DNA of 30,977 bases from CAZNXJ01 sp964577115 (GTDB lineage Bacteria > Planctomycetota > Planctomycetia > Pirellulales > Pirellulaceae), in the NCBI GenBank assembly GCA_964577115.1, contig CAZNXJ010000045.1:1-30977 (forward strand). Reading direction: 5' to 3'. The notes under the pieces were generated by a model. The model did not search any database. It was not told the origin of the DNA and was given only the letters and a program-made list of their open reading frames with translations. Shown in pieces: positions 14,623 to 22,765 of this stretch. Position numbers and translations under genes: made by a program. The number at the start of each line of letters is the position of its first letter. Positions within the stretch are counted from its first letter, which is position 1.

Positions 14623-15702
14623 ATGCGTAGCAGAGTTTTGCTGATTTTTCTTGCCCTCGCCGTGTGCGGCGCAGCCCCCGTTGCGGCTTGGGGCGCTGAG
14701 CCGAAGAAGGGGGACGTTCAGCGCGCGGAATTGGGGAAGGGCGTCTTCCTGGAAACTGTCTATATTCCCGCTGGTGAATTCTTTATGGGCAGCACGCCCG
14801 AGGAGAAGGCCTGGGCGACCGGCATCGAAGGCGGAGCAACACCGGGGACCGAGCGCGAGTCGTATGAAGGCGAGATGCCGCGGAAAATGCGGGTGCCGCA
14901 CGGCTTCTGGATGGGGCGCACGGAAGTTACCGTCGGTCAGTTCCGCCGTTTCGTCGAGGAAACCGGGTATGTGACCGACGCCGAGAAACCCGGCGGCAAA
15001 ACGCAGTGCTTCAATCCGGAATGGAAGAGCTACAACCTGACCACTCAGGTCACGCATCCGTGGGAACCCATGGAAGGCAAGAGCTGGCGCGATCCGAACT
15101 TCCAATTTCCCCTGCGTGATGATTTTCCCGTGGTGTGCGTCAGCTGGAACGACGCACGTGAATTCGCTAAGTGGCTAACCGAACACGAACGGGCCGCCGG
15201 GCGCCTTCCGGAAGGGCTCGAGTACCGGCTGCCGACCGAAGCCGAGTGGGAGTATGCCTGCCGGGGCGGTAGCATGGAGAGCCACTATTTCTGGTGGGGG
15301 AATGAGCTCAGCGAAGGCGAAGGGCGTCTGAACATTTCGGCCGTGGACTTCCTGCCGGACCGCAAGCAGAAATGGCCGCTCGCCAGCGCTCCGTGGAGCG
15401 ACGGATGGTCGTTTGTCTCGCCCGTCGATTACTACGGCGAGCGGGGGCGGAACGGTTTCGGTCTGGCGGACATGTGTGGCAACGTCTGGGAAATCGTTCT
15501 TGATCACTTCGACCCCACGGGCGGCCACGAAGAGCTCCACACGGCCAAAGAAAACGTGCGCCCCGTCTGCAAGGGCGGCAACTACTTCGACGTGCCGGGC
15601 AACGCCCGCTGCGCCGTTCGCCTGGGACTTGCCGGCCCGCACTACTCCGACTCGCGTGACGGCTTCCGCATCTGCCTGGGCCCGCCGCGCGATTTCAACT
15701 AA
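14623..15702 (+). CDS. Exported FGE/SUMF1-fold protein (formylglycine-generating enzyme-like)
   Basis: The 359-residue protein has a signal peptide (hydrophobic about 5-22). It then has the full FGE-sulfatase fold: AGEFFMGS near residue 48, HGFWMGRTEVTVGQF, YRLPTEAEWEYACRGG, FGLADMCGNVWEIV and the terminal DGFRICL. True FGE oxidises a Cys of sulfatases to formylglycine using two Cys near the C-terminus. Here the matching segment reads GGNYFDVPGNARC: Cys330 is kept but the first Cys is missing, so the protein may have another role, as many SUMF1-fold proteins do. Start ATG 14623 is supported by GGAG 8 bases upstream and by the signal peptide. Planctomycetes have many sulfatases, and the context fits. 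Confidence 0.9.
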   Translation: MRSRVLLIFLALAVCGAAPVAAWGAEPKKGDVQRAELGKGVFLETVYIPAGEFFMGSTPEEKAWATGIEGGATPGTERESYEGEMPRKMRVPHGFWMGRTEVTVGQFRRFVEETGYVTDAEKPGGKTQCFNPEWKSYNLTTQVTHPWEPMEGKSWRDPNFQFPLRDDFPVVCVSWNDAREFAKWLTEHERAAGRLPEGLEYRLPTEAEWEYACRGGSMESHYFWWGNELSEGEGRLNISAVDFLPDRKQKWPLASAPWSDGWSFVSPVDYYGERGRNGFGLADMCGNVWEIVLDHFDPTGGHEELHTAKENVRPVCKGGNYFDVPGNARCAVRLGLAGPHYSDSRDGFRICLGPPRDFN

Positions 15703-16078
15703 ATAACTCGAATAAATAGCTCAAATGACGATCGGACGGACTCGGCACCGGTGGCGTGCCGAGTCCTCTGGAGCGGCGCGCTGGCAGGGGCAGCGGCCCA
15801 AGATTCACCGCCGGCGCGCCGAATCTCCCCGCCTTTGTGGCCTGCCCATCGTACGAGGCCCGTCGCCACCGCGCATGTTTTTCCCGCCCGCACGCGCAGC
15901 ATTTTCTATTTAACCGGCAAATTTTAGCCGATAATCAGTCGGCGAATCGGCGTTGTCCCCAGAACCCCATATTGGGTAGAGGACGCCCCTTCCTCCCCGA
16001 GTACGGGGTGAGCGGGCAAGGCTGCGCCACGAGCGGTTCGGCACCACCCCATAAATGCTGCGACAGGGAGTTCACGAC
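15703..16078. other. Intergenic region with hairpins
   Basis: This region holds a strong hairpin after the FGE-like gene, then a stretch with three short inverted repeats: GCCGA/TCGGC (15927-15943), CCCA/TGGG (15966-15976) and CCCCG/CGGGG (15995-16008). They lie in the leader of the acyltransferase gene. No gene is supported. Confidence 0.55.
15738..15766 (+). terminator. Strong hairpin, possible terminator
   Basis: GGACTCGGCAC and GTGCCGAGTCC form a perfect 11-bp stem with a 7-base loop 35 bases after the FGE-like stop. No T-run follows, so termination may be weak or may need Rho. Confidence 0.6.
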
Positions 16079-17344
16079 ATGCGCTACCGAGTTCTCGACC
16101 CGCTACGTGGACTCGCAGCTCTGTGGGTATTTCTGTACCACTACGATTTTTCGGTTGGCTTCCAGAACGCCCATCCGTGGTTACACGAGTGGCTGAAATT
16201 CGGCGGCCGCGGTGTACCCATGTTCTTTGTGATTTCCGGGTTCTGCATCACCGCCTCGGCCCTCTCGTCCCAGCGACGGGGCGAGTCGCCCGGTAAGTTT
16301 CTCACCCGCCGGGCCATGCGCATCTACCCGACCTTCTGGTGTTCGATAGTCGTCATCCTGGCGCTGAACACCATGCGATTCGTCAGCAAGGCACTGTACG
16401 AGGGAACGGCGCTTAGTTGGCACCAGAGCCTCGTTCACTATGACGCGGTAGATTGGCTGCAAGTCATCACGCTGACGCGAATTTTCGACCAGAGCGACCC
16501 GCTTTTCTGGGGCCGCTTCAACCAGCTGAACGGCGCTTATTGGACACTGGCCATCGAGTTCCAGTTCTACGTTGTGGTCGCGTTAGCGTTCCTGCGGCCG
16601 CGCTGGTTTGTTCCCATCCTGGGCGCCGTCACGGCAGCCTCACTCGTCGTGTATCCTGCTCCCCTAGCGATCAATCAAACGGGAGTCTTCCTCGCGTTCT
16701 GGGCGTGGTTCGCCTGCGGAGTCGGCTTGGCGTTCCTGTTTAAGAACGGAATTACGCCGCATCGCGTATTCGGCCGCTCGGCCGTTCCCGTCGCATCGCT
16801 CACGATTGCCGCACTCGTGATCGGCTACGCCACCTTCATCCTCCTCGAGCCGGAGCGGCTCTACGATACCTACGTGGGCAAATCGCTTCCGGCAAATTTT
16901 CAATGGTATGAGAGCGGCCTTTTCACCGTGCTATTCACCGTGGCGCTCTGGATGGGCCATGCGATCGACCACGCGATCGGTGATCGACAGCTGCCGTCCG
17001 GAAAGCTGTGGCTCCCCGCCCGGTGGTCCACGCAGCTTGTCTTTACACTCGGAGCGATGTCCTATTCGCTCTATTTGATGCACAACGAGATTTCCATGCT
17101 GATTCGCAAGGCGATGCCGTTTGGAGGTCGAGCACACGACATCGCCGTCATCGCCGCCACGTGCGCCGCCATCTACCCGTTCTATCGATACTGCGAGGTT
17201 CCCTTTCTGCGCCTTTCCAGCCGCAAGCCGGAACTGCCCGTCGAGCAGCCTCACCAGACCGACATCCTTCCGTTCTCTACACCGCAACTTGCAGCGCGGC
17301 CGAAATCCGCTGCCCCCGCTGAGAAGTCCCGGCGCGCCGCCTGA
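16079..17344 (+). CDS. Acyltransferase-3 family membrane protein (OafA/YrhL-like)
   Basis: The 421-residue integral membrane protein has about ten transmembrane segments. It begins with the family signature RVLDPLRGLAALWVFLYHYDF (Arg10 and His21 in the catalytic region of the first helix). It continues with GGRGVPMFFVISGF and RRAMRIYPTFW, also typical of acyltransferase 3. These enzymes transfer acetyl or other acyl groups to sugars of lipopolysaccharide, exopolysaccharide or other envelope glycans. The acceptor cannot be named. The start ATG 16079 has AGGGAG 9-14 bases upstream. The C-terminal tail (Pro/Ala/Arg-rich) is cytoplasmic. A hairpin lies just after the stop. Confidence 0.93.
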   Translation: MRYRVLDPLRGLAALWVFLYHYDFSVGFQNAHPWLHEWLKFGGRGVPMFFVISGFCITASALSSQRRGESPGKFLTRRAMRIYPTFWCSIVVILALNTMRFVSKALYEGTALSWHQSLVHYDAVDWLQVITLTRIFDQSDPLFWGRFNQLNGAYWTLAIEFQFYVVVALAFLRPRWFVPILGAVTAASLVVYPAPLAINQTGVFLAFWAWFACGVGLAFLFKNGITPHRVFGRSAVPVASLTIAALVIGYATFILLEPERLYDTYVGKSLPANFQWYESGLFTVLFTVALWMGHAIDHAIGDRQLPSGKLWLPARWSTQLVFTLGAMSYSLYLMHNEISMLIRKAMPFGGRAHDIAVIAATCAAIYPFYRYCEVPFLRLSSRKPELPVEQPHQTDILPFSTPQLAARPKSAAPAEKSRRAA

Positions 17345-17348
17345 AAGG

Positions 17349-17380
17349 GAATAGCGCGCGCATCGCTGCGCGGGCTATTC
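17349..17380. terminator. Hairpin between convergent genes
   Basis: GAATAGC and GCTATTC pair, then a G-G mismatch, then CGCG with CGCG, around an 8-base loop. The element begins 5 bases after the acyltransferase stop and lies between convergent genes; it has no clear T-run. Confidence 0.55.
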
Positions 17381-17427
17381 ACCGATGCAGGGCGAGCCGG
17401 ATGGCTGTCTGGCCAAGTAGCCTCGTT

Positions 17428-18345
17428 TCATCCGGCTACTTTGCGGACAGGGCCGACCACATAGCCGGGATTATTTTCGAGTGCGATGGTGGTCGCCTGG
17501 AGGCTGTTGCGCGCCGGAACGATCACCGCGATCGGATACCCGACTTGGCCGGGGGGAGGAAGCAGGATGACTTCCCAAAGGTCGACGAGCCCCGCGTTCA
17601 CGGCCAGCAGATCGAGCTGCATCATCGCGATCTGTTCGGCGACTCGCCGATCCTGGTGGTAGGCGCGGGCTTGCGCTTGCAAATAGAACTCCGACAGCTC
17701 CCGCTGCTCGCGTTCCTTCTCAGCCGCCAGCCACTCATCCCAGCTCGGCTGGAGCACCTCGCGATCCTCGGCGCTGAAGAAAAAGAACGGAATAACATAC
17801 TCGTCGCCGTTTTCTAGCTCCAAGCGGACGCCGTCGAGCGTGTATGTCCGAGGTTCACCCCGCAGGCGGGTCACCCACTTTCGGAAGTCCTCGTCCGAAG
17901 CAAACTCGATATTCTCAAAATGCTCGACGACATGCGGAACCATCTTCTGGTACACGTCCGGAAGGTTTTCGAGAACGCGGTTATTGACGTAGATGCGTCC
18001 TCGCCGCCGTTGGATGGTGACATCGTGGCGGCCGTAGCCGACAACGCGGCCCGTGACCTTCAGGCCGTCGACGAGTGTCCAACGCTGTATTCCGTCCGTC
18101 GATTTCGCTGCTTCTTCGGCTTCTTTCGAACTCAGGTACTTCTGATCGGCTTCCGAAAGTCGGTCGATTGGAACGGCCACTAGCCGTCCGTCCGCCCGCT
18201 TCAGGACCGCCGTGGTGTCGTTGTACGCGATCAGATCAGCCTCAACCTTGTAGCGCCCCGTGCTGTCGGTCCATTCACGAGCAAAGATCACCGAAGCACA
18301 GGAGACCACCAACACGAACGCGGCGCGGGACGAATTCGTCAACAT
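17428..18345 (-). CDS. Exported SHD1-domain protein
   Basis: The 305-residue protein has a signal peptide (hydrophobic about 9-22) and then an SHD1 (SLA1 homology 1) domain at about 23-72, recognised from REWTDSTGRYKVEA, VLKRADGRLVAVPIDRLSEAD and QKYL. This domain is very common in planctomycete secreted proteins, where its partner is unknown. The middle contains a VTGRVVGYGRHDVTIQRRRGRIYVN beta segment that may be a second small barrel; the C-terminal third has a Glu/Gln/Arg-rich helix (about 200-250). The ribosome site AAGGAGG (18361-18355) is nine bases before ATG 18345, which decides that start over the ATG at 18354 that touches it. Confidence 0.87.
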   Translation of the reverse strand: MLTNSSRAAFVLVVSCASVIFAREWTDSTGRYKVEADLIAYNDTTAVLKRADGRLVAVPIDRLSEADQKYLSSKEAEEAAKSTDGIQRWTLVDGLKVTGRVVGYGRHDVTIQRRRGRIYVNNRVLENLPDVYQKMVPHVVEHFENIEFASDEDFRKWVTRLRGEPRTYTLDGVRLELENGDEYVIPFFFFSAEDREVLQPSWDEWLAAEKEREQRELSEFYLQAQARAYHQDRRVAEQIAMMQLDLLAVNAGLVDLWEVILLPPPGQVGYPIAVIVPARNSLQATTIALENNPGYVVGPVRKVAG

Positions 18346-18592
18346 GCGAACCATCCTCCTTCGAGAATTCCGAATGGCGTCGTCAGAGCTTGTCGGCTGT
18401 CGTGCCCGTGGGAATCCGTCGGGTCCGTCCAAACTTCAGTATACGACACATGAGCCCCGTATCGGCGGGATCACGCGACGGAGGACTGCATGGTGTGTGG
18501 GCGAGGCGCAATAACCGAGGCTCCCCCCGGGCGAAGCGCCTTCACTCTAGCCCGCCACAGCGTTCGTTGGCAACCGACCGCCCGATCGGCGG

Positions 18593-19138
18593 TTAGACGA
18601 CTTGTCGCGCCATCGAGATGAGCATGACGTCAGGAAGGGAGGCCACGCCCAATTGGCGCAGCATGTTCACAAGCTGAGCCGTGGTGTACTGGGCGTGCGT
18701 GCAGACGTGCAGCAGCACATCGGCTCGGCGCGTGGCGAACACTCTTCCCTGTCCCGAGCTCGTGCTCTTTTTCGACACCATTTCGTCCAGCGCCGCGGGT
18801 GTCAGGGTTTCAAGGTAAGCGTCCCACCGCCTAGCGAGCTCATTCCACTTCACCTTCAAGTCGGCAAACGACGCGATTCCCCCTTCTCCCTGCTGGTTGC
18901 CGGGTAATCGTCCCGGAAGATCACCGGGCACCAGCGGATCGATGTTGCCCTGTAGGGCTTCTAGCCACACGTACTCGGCAGCGTACATGTGCAGGAGCGA
19001 TTTCCAGACCGATCCCTGTCCGATGGAAAACGGCCGACCCAACTGCTCGTCGCTCAGCAATTCGCAAGCGGTCAGCAGCTTCTGATTCACCCAGGAGCGA
19101 TGTTGGTGCAGGCGCCGAATGAGATCAACCGCGTTCAT
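18593..19138 (-). CDS. DinB-fold protein (DinB/YfiT-like)
   Basis: The 181-residue protein is a four-helix bundle of the DinB/YfiT type. The first helix has H-x3-W (about 12-16), then a segment with LLHMYAAEYVW (about 50-60), and a later HVCTHAQYTTAQLVNMLRQLG helix (about 144-164), giving the His residues that bind a metal ion in this superfamily. Some members are thiol-dependent transferases (bacillithiol or mycothiol S-transferases); most have no known substrate. It is cytoplasmic and has no signal peptide. Start ATG 19138 is chosen over an upstream codon at 19159. The ribosome site is weak. Confidence 0.88.
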   Translation of the reverse strand: MNAVDLIRRLHQHRSWVNQKLLTACELLSDEQLGRPFSIGQGSVWKSLLHMYAAEYVWLEALQGNIDPLVPGDLPGRLPGNQQGEGGIASFADLKVKWNELARRWDAYLETLTPAALDEMVSKKSTSSGQGRVFATRRADVLLHVCTHAQYTTAQLVNMLRQLGVASLPDVMLISMARQVV

Positions 19139-19318
19139 AGGTTTTTTATACCGCAGCATTGCATCCGCCGCGCCCGCCGCGTGAGCGGTTCGAGAGCATC
19201 CCGGACGGCCCAGGGCCTTTGCTGGACTCTCGTCCAGCTGGCGTTCCCGTCGTCCGTCGTCATGTGGGTGTGCTCCGAGCCGCTCACGCGTACCTGTCCG
19301 GGGCGGCGCGCGGCCGTG

Positions 19319-19834
19319 TTACCGCCGCTCGATGTGAGGCGACAGGATCTTCGTCGCTGCGCTGACTTTGGGGGGAGGAGGAATCACGGACTCGTCCTCG
19401 ATCGATACCGGAGGCAAGCCGGATTCGCACTTCTGGCACAAGTCCTCAACGACCCACTTGTAGCTGGGGATGGTCTTCGTCACCGTCCGCTTCATGAGTT
19501 TCTTTTTGGTGTGGATCGACGCGCATCCCGGAATCCACTCGGTCCAGACGAATGCCTTGGGCCGCGAGCTCGGGGCATTCGCGTCGTGCTCGTTCGTGCA
19601 GAAATCGCACACGGTTTCGCAATGCGTGCAGCCTCGCTTGCTCGGACCGGGAATGCAGAACTCCTCGGCCTTGCATCCCCAGCAAGTGATTTCGACTTTC
19701 TTTTCTTCACGCACCAGGCGGCACACTTTCTGGCAGGACTGGTTGCAGCCGCACTGATGGCAGCCCTGTGCCGAAGCGCGCTCTGTTACGAACATCGATA
19801 TCGCCAGTGCGGAAATAAACAGGCCGCGGAACAT
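19319..19834 (-). CDS. Exported Cys-rich protein of planctomycete type
   Basis: The 171-residue product has a signal peptide (hydrophobic about 4-18, cleavage near ASAQG). The mature domain has about sixteen Cys, mostly in pairs: CHQCGC, CQKVC, CWGC, CTHC, VCDFC and CQKC. They may bind zinc or form disulfides. A basic KKKLMKRTVTKTIPSYKW segment (about 111-128) lies between Cys groups. As I recall, closely similar proteins occur in Pirellulales without known function. Start ATG 19834 lies 7 bases after an AGGAGG ribosome site; an adjacent in-frame GTG at 19837 is less likely. It follows the porin gene by 65 bases, so the two may be cotranscribed. Confidence 0.85.
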   Translation of the reverse strand: MFRGLFISALAISMFVTERASAQGCHQCGCNQSCQKVCRLVREEKKVEITCWGCKAEEFCIPGPSKRGCTHCETVCDFCTNEHDANAPSSRPKAFVWTEWIPGCASIHTKKKLMKRTVTKTIPSYKWVVEDLCQKCESGLPPVSIEDESVIPPPPKVSAATKILSPHIERR

Positions 19835-19899
19835 CACGGAACCTCCTTGCCGTGAGGCAATTGAAATGAATGCTTAACGCCACCGCCGGGCAGGCTGCA

Positions 19900-21408
19900 C
19901 TACCAGTTAAAGTCGAACCGCATCGCAAGCAAATCCGACTCGGTCGCGCCAAAAACCGTCTCGCTGCTGGTGACGGGATGAATCCAATCGAACATGATTC
20001 GGGTGCGGTCGGACCAGTACCAGTTAAAACCTAACGTAAGGTCGTTGTACTGGCCGCTGTCCGCGTCGGATAAATCGAGATACGACCAGCGCGCTTTGAG
20101 CTCCCATGCACCCGATCCAACGCCACCGGGAACGACAAAGAAGTTCGTAAACGGCCGGTTTCGTCCAAACTGTGCCCCGTGCTGACCAAACCGCTCAAAT
20201 ATGCGATTCTCACCAGTCAGGAAGTAACTCAGGTGCGAGTAAGCTCCCCCTACGTGCACCGACTCGCCCGAAAGCATGTCGACGCTGCAAAGAAACGCTT
20301 CGTTCTGCAGTGTCACGGGTCCCCACACCACCGCCAGTTCGACGTTTCCGCTCGTATAAGAATCAGCGGCGAGGCTGCCACTGTCAATCAGCACGGGACC
20401 GCGCTGCACTTGGGGTCGAGCACGAAAGCGAACGTTGTTGTCCTGATCGTCCGTGTGTAAAACACCGAGCCCCGTATGCACGAGATACCGGCCGTTCGAT
20501 GGCTCGTCATAATAGGGCAACCAGGTGATCCGTCCACTGACGCGATAACCCTGGTTATCGTCAGTGCGTGTTTTGAACGTATCGTTCAGGTCGTCGAAGA
20601 AAATGCCGCCGGCCCACGTAATATTTTGGTCTTCCGTGCAGTTATAAAAGGCAATACCAACTTCGCGGTCGGCGGCAAAGATGTTCTGCGTAGGAATCGA
20701 ACGCTCGTTGAAGATATTGTTGGTGTCGTTCGTAACCTGCTCGAGACTGTACGGCACAAAGAAATTGCCGATCCGTATCCGGCCGATCAGCGGGATCTCG
20801 TTCATCGACAGATAAGCATCCTTGACTTCGGGCGAGCCAAATTGATTTTCGTGCGCGCCCTGTCCCGGCTCCAACGTCATCTGCAAACGAAAATCGAATT
20901 GCCCGTATCCCGTCCCGTCGGCCACGAGGCGCAATCGCCGGTAATTAAAGTAGTCCTGCGCACCATCGATCGCCGGATCGGCATCGGCCCAGGTGATATA
21001 GTCCAATTGAACGTGGCCGCCAAGTTTGACAGCCCACTTTTCATTGGACAGATCGACCCATCCGTCGCTCGCCGACTCGTCGCGCTTCGCTCCGGCCTGC
21101 GGCTGGACCGCCGCCTGGGCGCTCGTGAACGCCTGCTGGTCATTGGCCAGCGACGTCGGTGTGTCGCCGGCACTCGGCGGCGCCCCTTCGCTAAACTGCG
21201 AGCGCAACCACTCGATTTCCGCCTCTTGCTGCTTGAGCCTCCGGTAGATCTCGTCGAGTTCGGCCGAAGCAAGCGGCGCCTGCGCCGGCAGGGATAGCGG
21301 AGTCACGAGGCAAAAAAAGAGAAAAACGCCAAGCACGTGCCAACTGGATGTGGCAGGCAACGCAAACCGTCGGCTACCCGCCGGTGCTTGCCTTCTGATC
21401 TGGGTCAT
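19900..21408 (-). CDS. Outer-membrane porin, Porin_O_P (OprP/OprO) family
   Basis: The 502-residue protein has a signal peptide (hydrophobic about 22-40) and a short coiled coil (about 44-66, LDEIYRRLKQQEAEIEWLRSQF) as found in planctomycete porins. A long beta-barrel follows (about 120-502) ending with a Phe-Asn-Trp C-terminus, a typical outer-membrane targeting signal. The LGGHVQLDY, YFNYRRLRL and IGNFFVPYSLEQ strands match Porin_O_P (phosphate- or polyphosphate-selective) proteins; the anion specificity here is not proven. The start ATG 21408 has AAGGAGG 5 bases upstream. It is likely the first gene of a two-gene unit with the Cys-rich protein. Confidence 0.92.
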   Translation of the reverse strand: MTQIRRQAPAGSRRFALPATSSWHVLGVFLFFCLVTPLSLPAQAPLASAELDEIYRRLKQQEAEIEWLRSQFSEGAPPSAGDTPTSLANDQQAFTSAQAAVQPQAGAKRDESASDGWVDLSNEKWAVKLGGHVQLDYITWADADPAIDGAQDYFNYRRLRLVADGTGYGQFDFRLQMTLEPGQGAHENQFGSPEVKDAYLSMNEIPLIGRIRIGNFFVPYSLEQVTNDTNNIFNERSIPTQNIFAADREVGIAFYNCTEDQNITWAGGIFFDDLNDTFKTRTDDNQGYRVSGRITWLPYYDEPSNGRYLVHTGLGVLHTDDQDNNVRFRARPQVQRGPVLIDSGSLAADSYTSGNVELAVVWGPVTLQNEAFLCSVDMLSGESVHVGGAYSHLSYFLTGENRIFERFGQHGAQFGRNRPFTNFFVVPGGVGSGAWELKARWSYLDLSDADSGQYNDLTLGFNWYWSDRTRIMFDWIHPVTSSETVFGATESDLLAMRFDFNW

Positions 21409-21833
21409 TGCATCCTCCTTGATTCGCAACGCGTCCTCCGGTGGACCAGTCAGAAGCGCACCCTTTAAATTATGCTCAGCCTACCTCCCGTGGTTCGGGT
21501 AGCACATCGTAAAATGCAGAGTACCGGTGTTATCGGCGCGCCTCCTGCATTCGGTACAATGTCTTCAACAGGAAGGAAAACAACCGGGTCGGGCAATTTA
21601 TACGGGCATTGCTTCCCGTAGTCGTGGAGCAATACTATACGCCCACCTTGGGGTTACACCGGTCTATGCATGGTGCGACCGGCGTACCGCTTATCCGCCG
21701 GCACACCCCCCAGGCCTCCCAAGCGGACAACTCAGCCAGGCCAGTCGAGCGTCAAACCCCATTCGGCGGCAGAAACCATCCGCTAGCCGGAAGGGAGCGC
21801 AGCCCCCCGCACATTTCGAGGAAGCGAGCCAGC
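21409..21833. other. Intergenic region without a supported gene
   Basis: This stretch lies upstream of the porin gene and downstream of the ArsI-like gene, so it should contain the porin promoter. Frames that cross it start and stop at random and show no family. No hairpin or repeat stood out. Confidence 0.55.
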
Positions 21834-22709
21834 TTAAGGTGCCTTGGCTTCGATACGTGTTTCGCGCAGCTCACATTCGCCCACTCGGAAACAGGGCGAA
21901 TGGGCCTTAAAGACTACCTGCGCGTCCACGAATCCGGCGTCGATCAACGCCGCGCAGACTTCGCTGCACTCTGGCACCGCTTCCACACGACTGGCCATGC
22001 CCGGTAGCGAAATGGGTTGCTCTCCGAGCGCGCGATCGCTTGTCAGCATGTGGAGATGGACGATTCCGTCCGAACGGAGAATACGTCGCGTTTCAGAAAG
22101 CCGACGAGCGAGTTCCTCCGCTGTCAAGCGCTCGTTCAAAGTGCCTTGCAATTGAACGCAATCGACCGTGCCGTCGAGGATCGGCAAGCGAGCGGGAAAG
22201 CGGTCGCCCAGCCGGTGCACCCAGATTGATTTAGCGCGTTCCGCATTCCCGGCAGATGGCGCCGCCAATGCGAGCCGCTCGTCGCCGCGGTGGTCTAGAT
22301 CCTCGTCGAGCGTATAGAACTCCCACAGGTTCCCGTCGGGATCGTGAACCCAGAACTTCGTTTGGCGCGCGTAGCAACACTCTACCCCTTCCTCACGACG
22401 CGTCGTGATGCCGGCGAGCTCCAATCGGCGCTGAACATCGACCAGCGCCGCGGAATCCGGCATGCGGAACCCGAGGTGGTTCAGGCTACCGCCCGGAGCT
22501 GATGCATTGGGTTCCAGTGATAGCACGAGCGGTGGATCATCAAACTCGAATTTCGCATAGTCGGGCCGGTGCTTCGCCGGTTCACGCCCCGATATCGCGC
22601 GGAAGAATGCGACCGACCGTTCGAGATCAGCAACGTTCAACGAAATATGAAAGCGAATCGCCAAGTTCGGCGCCGCCGTCGATGCATCACTAGGAACTAC
22701 CGCGGTCAT
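21834..22709 (-). CDS. ArsI/CadI-like vicinal-oxygen-chelate enzyme with extra C-terminal domain
   Basis: The 291-residue protein has an N-terminal glyoxalase-fold domain (about 15-140) with metal ligands at H21, H78 and E130 and an ECCYA motif (Cys111-Cys112). These are marks of ArsI, a dioxygenase that cleaves the C-As bond of trivalent organoarsenicals, and of the related CadI family. The C-terminal part (about 150-291) resembles the later half of a methyltransferase (LSETRRILRSDGIVHLHML) but has no visible SAM-binding Gly-rich motif. The start ATG 22709 has an AAGG ribosome site. It is the last gene of a tandem with the MFS gene 56 bases upstream. Activity on arsenic is inferred from motifs only. 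Confidence 0.82.
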   Translation of the reverse strand: MTAVVPSDASTAAPNLAIRFHISLNVADLERSVAFFRAISGREPAKHRPDYAKFEFDDPPLVLSLEPNASAPGGSLNHLGFRMPDSAALVDVQRRLELAGITTRREEGVECCYARQTKFWVHDPDGNLWEFYTLDEDLDHRGDERLALAAPSAGNAERAKSIWVHRLGDRFPARLPILDGTVDCVQLQGTLNERLTAEELARRLSETRRILRSDGIVHLHMLTSDRALGEQPISLPGMASRVEAVPECSEVCAALIDAGFVDAQVVFKAHSPCFRVGECELRETRIEAKAP

Positions 22710-22765
22710 TCGAGTTGCCTTCAACTTACAAAAGGTGCGCTCGTCCCTTGCCGTGAGTCCATTAT

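Noticed and set aside
20476..21297. Plus-strand open frame of 273 codons opposite the porin
   Set aside because: The porin has signal peptide, barrel and C-terminal Trp; the opposite frame is featureless.
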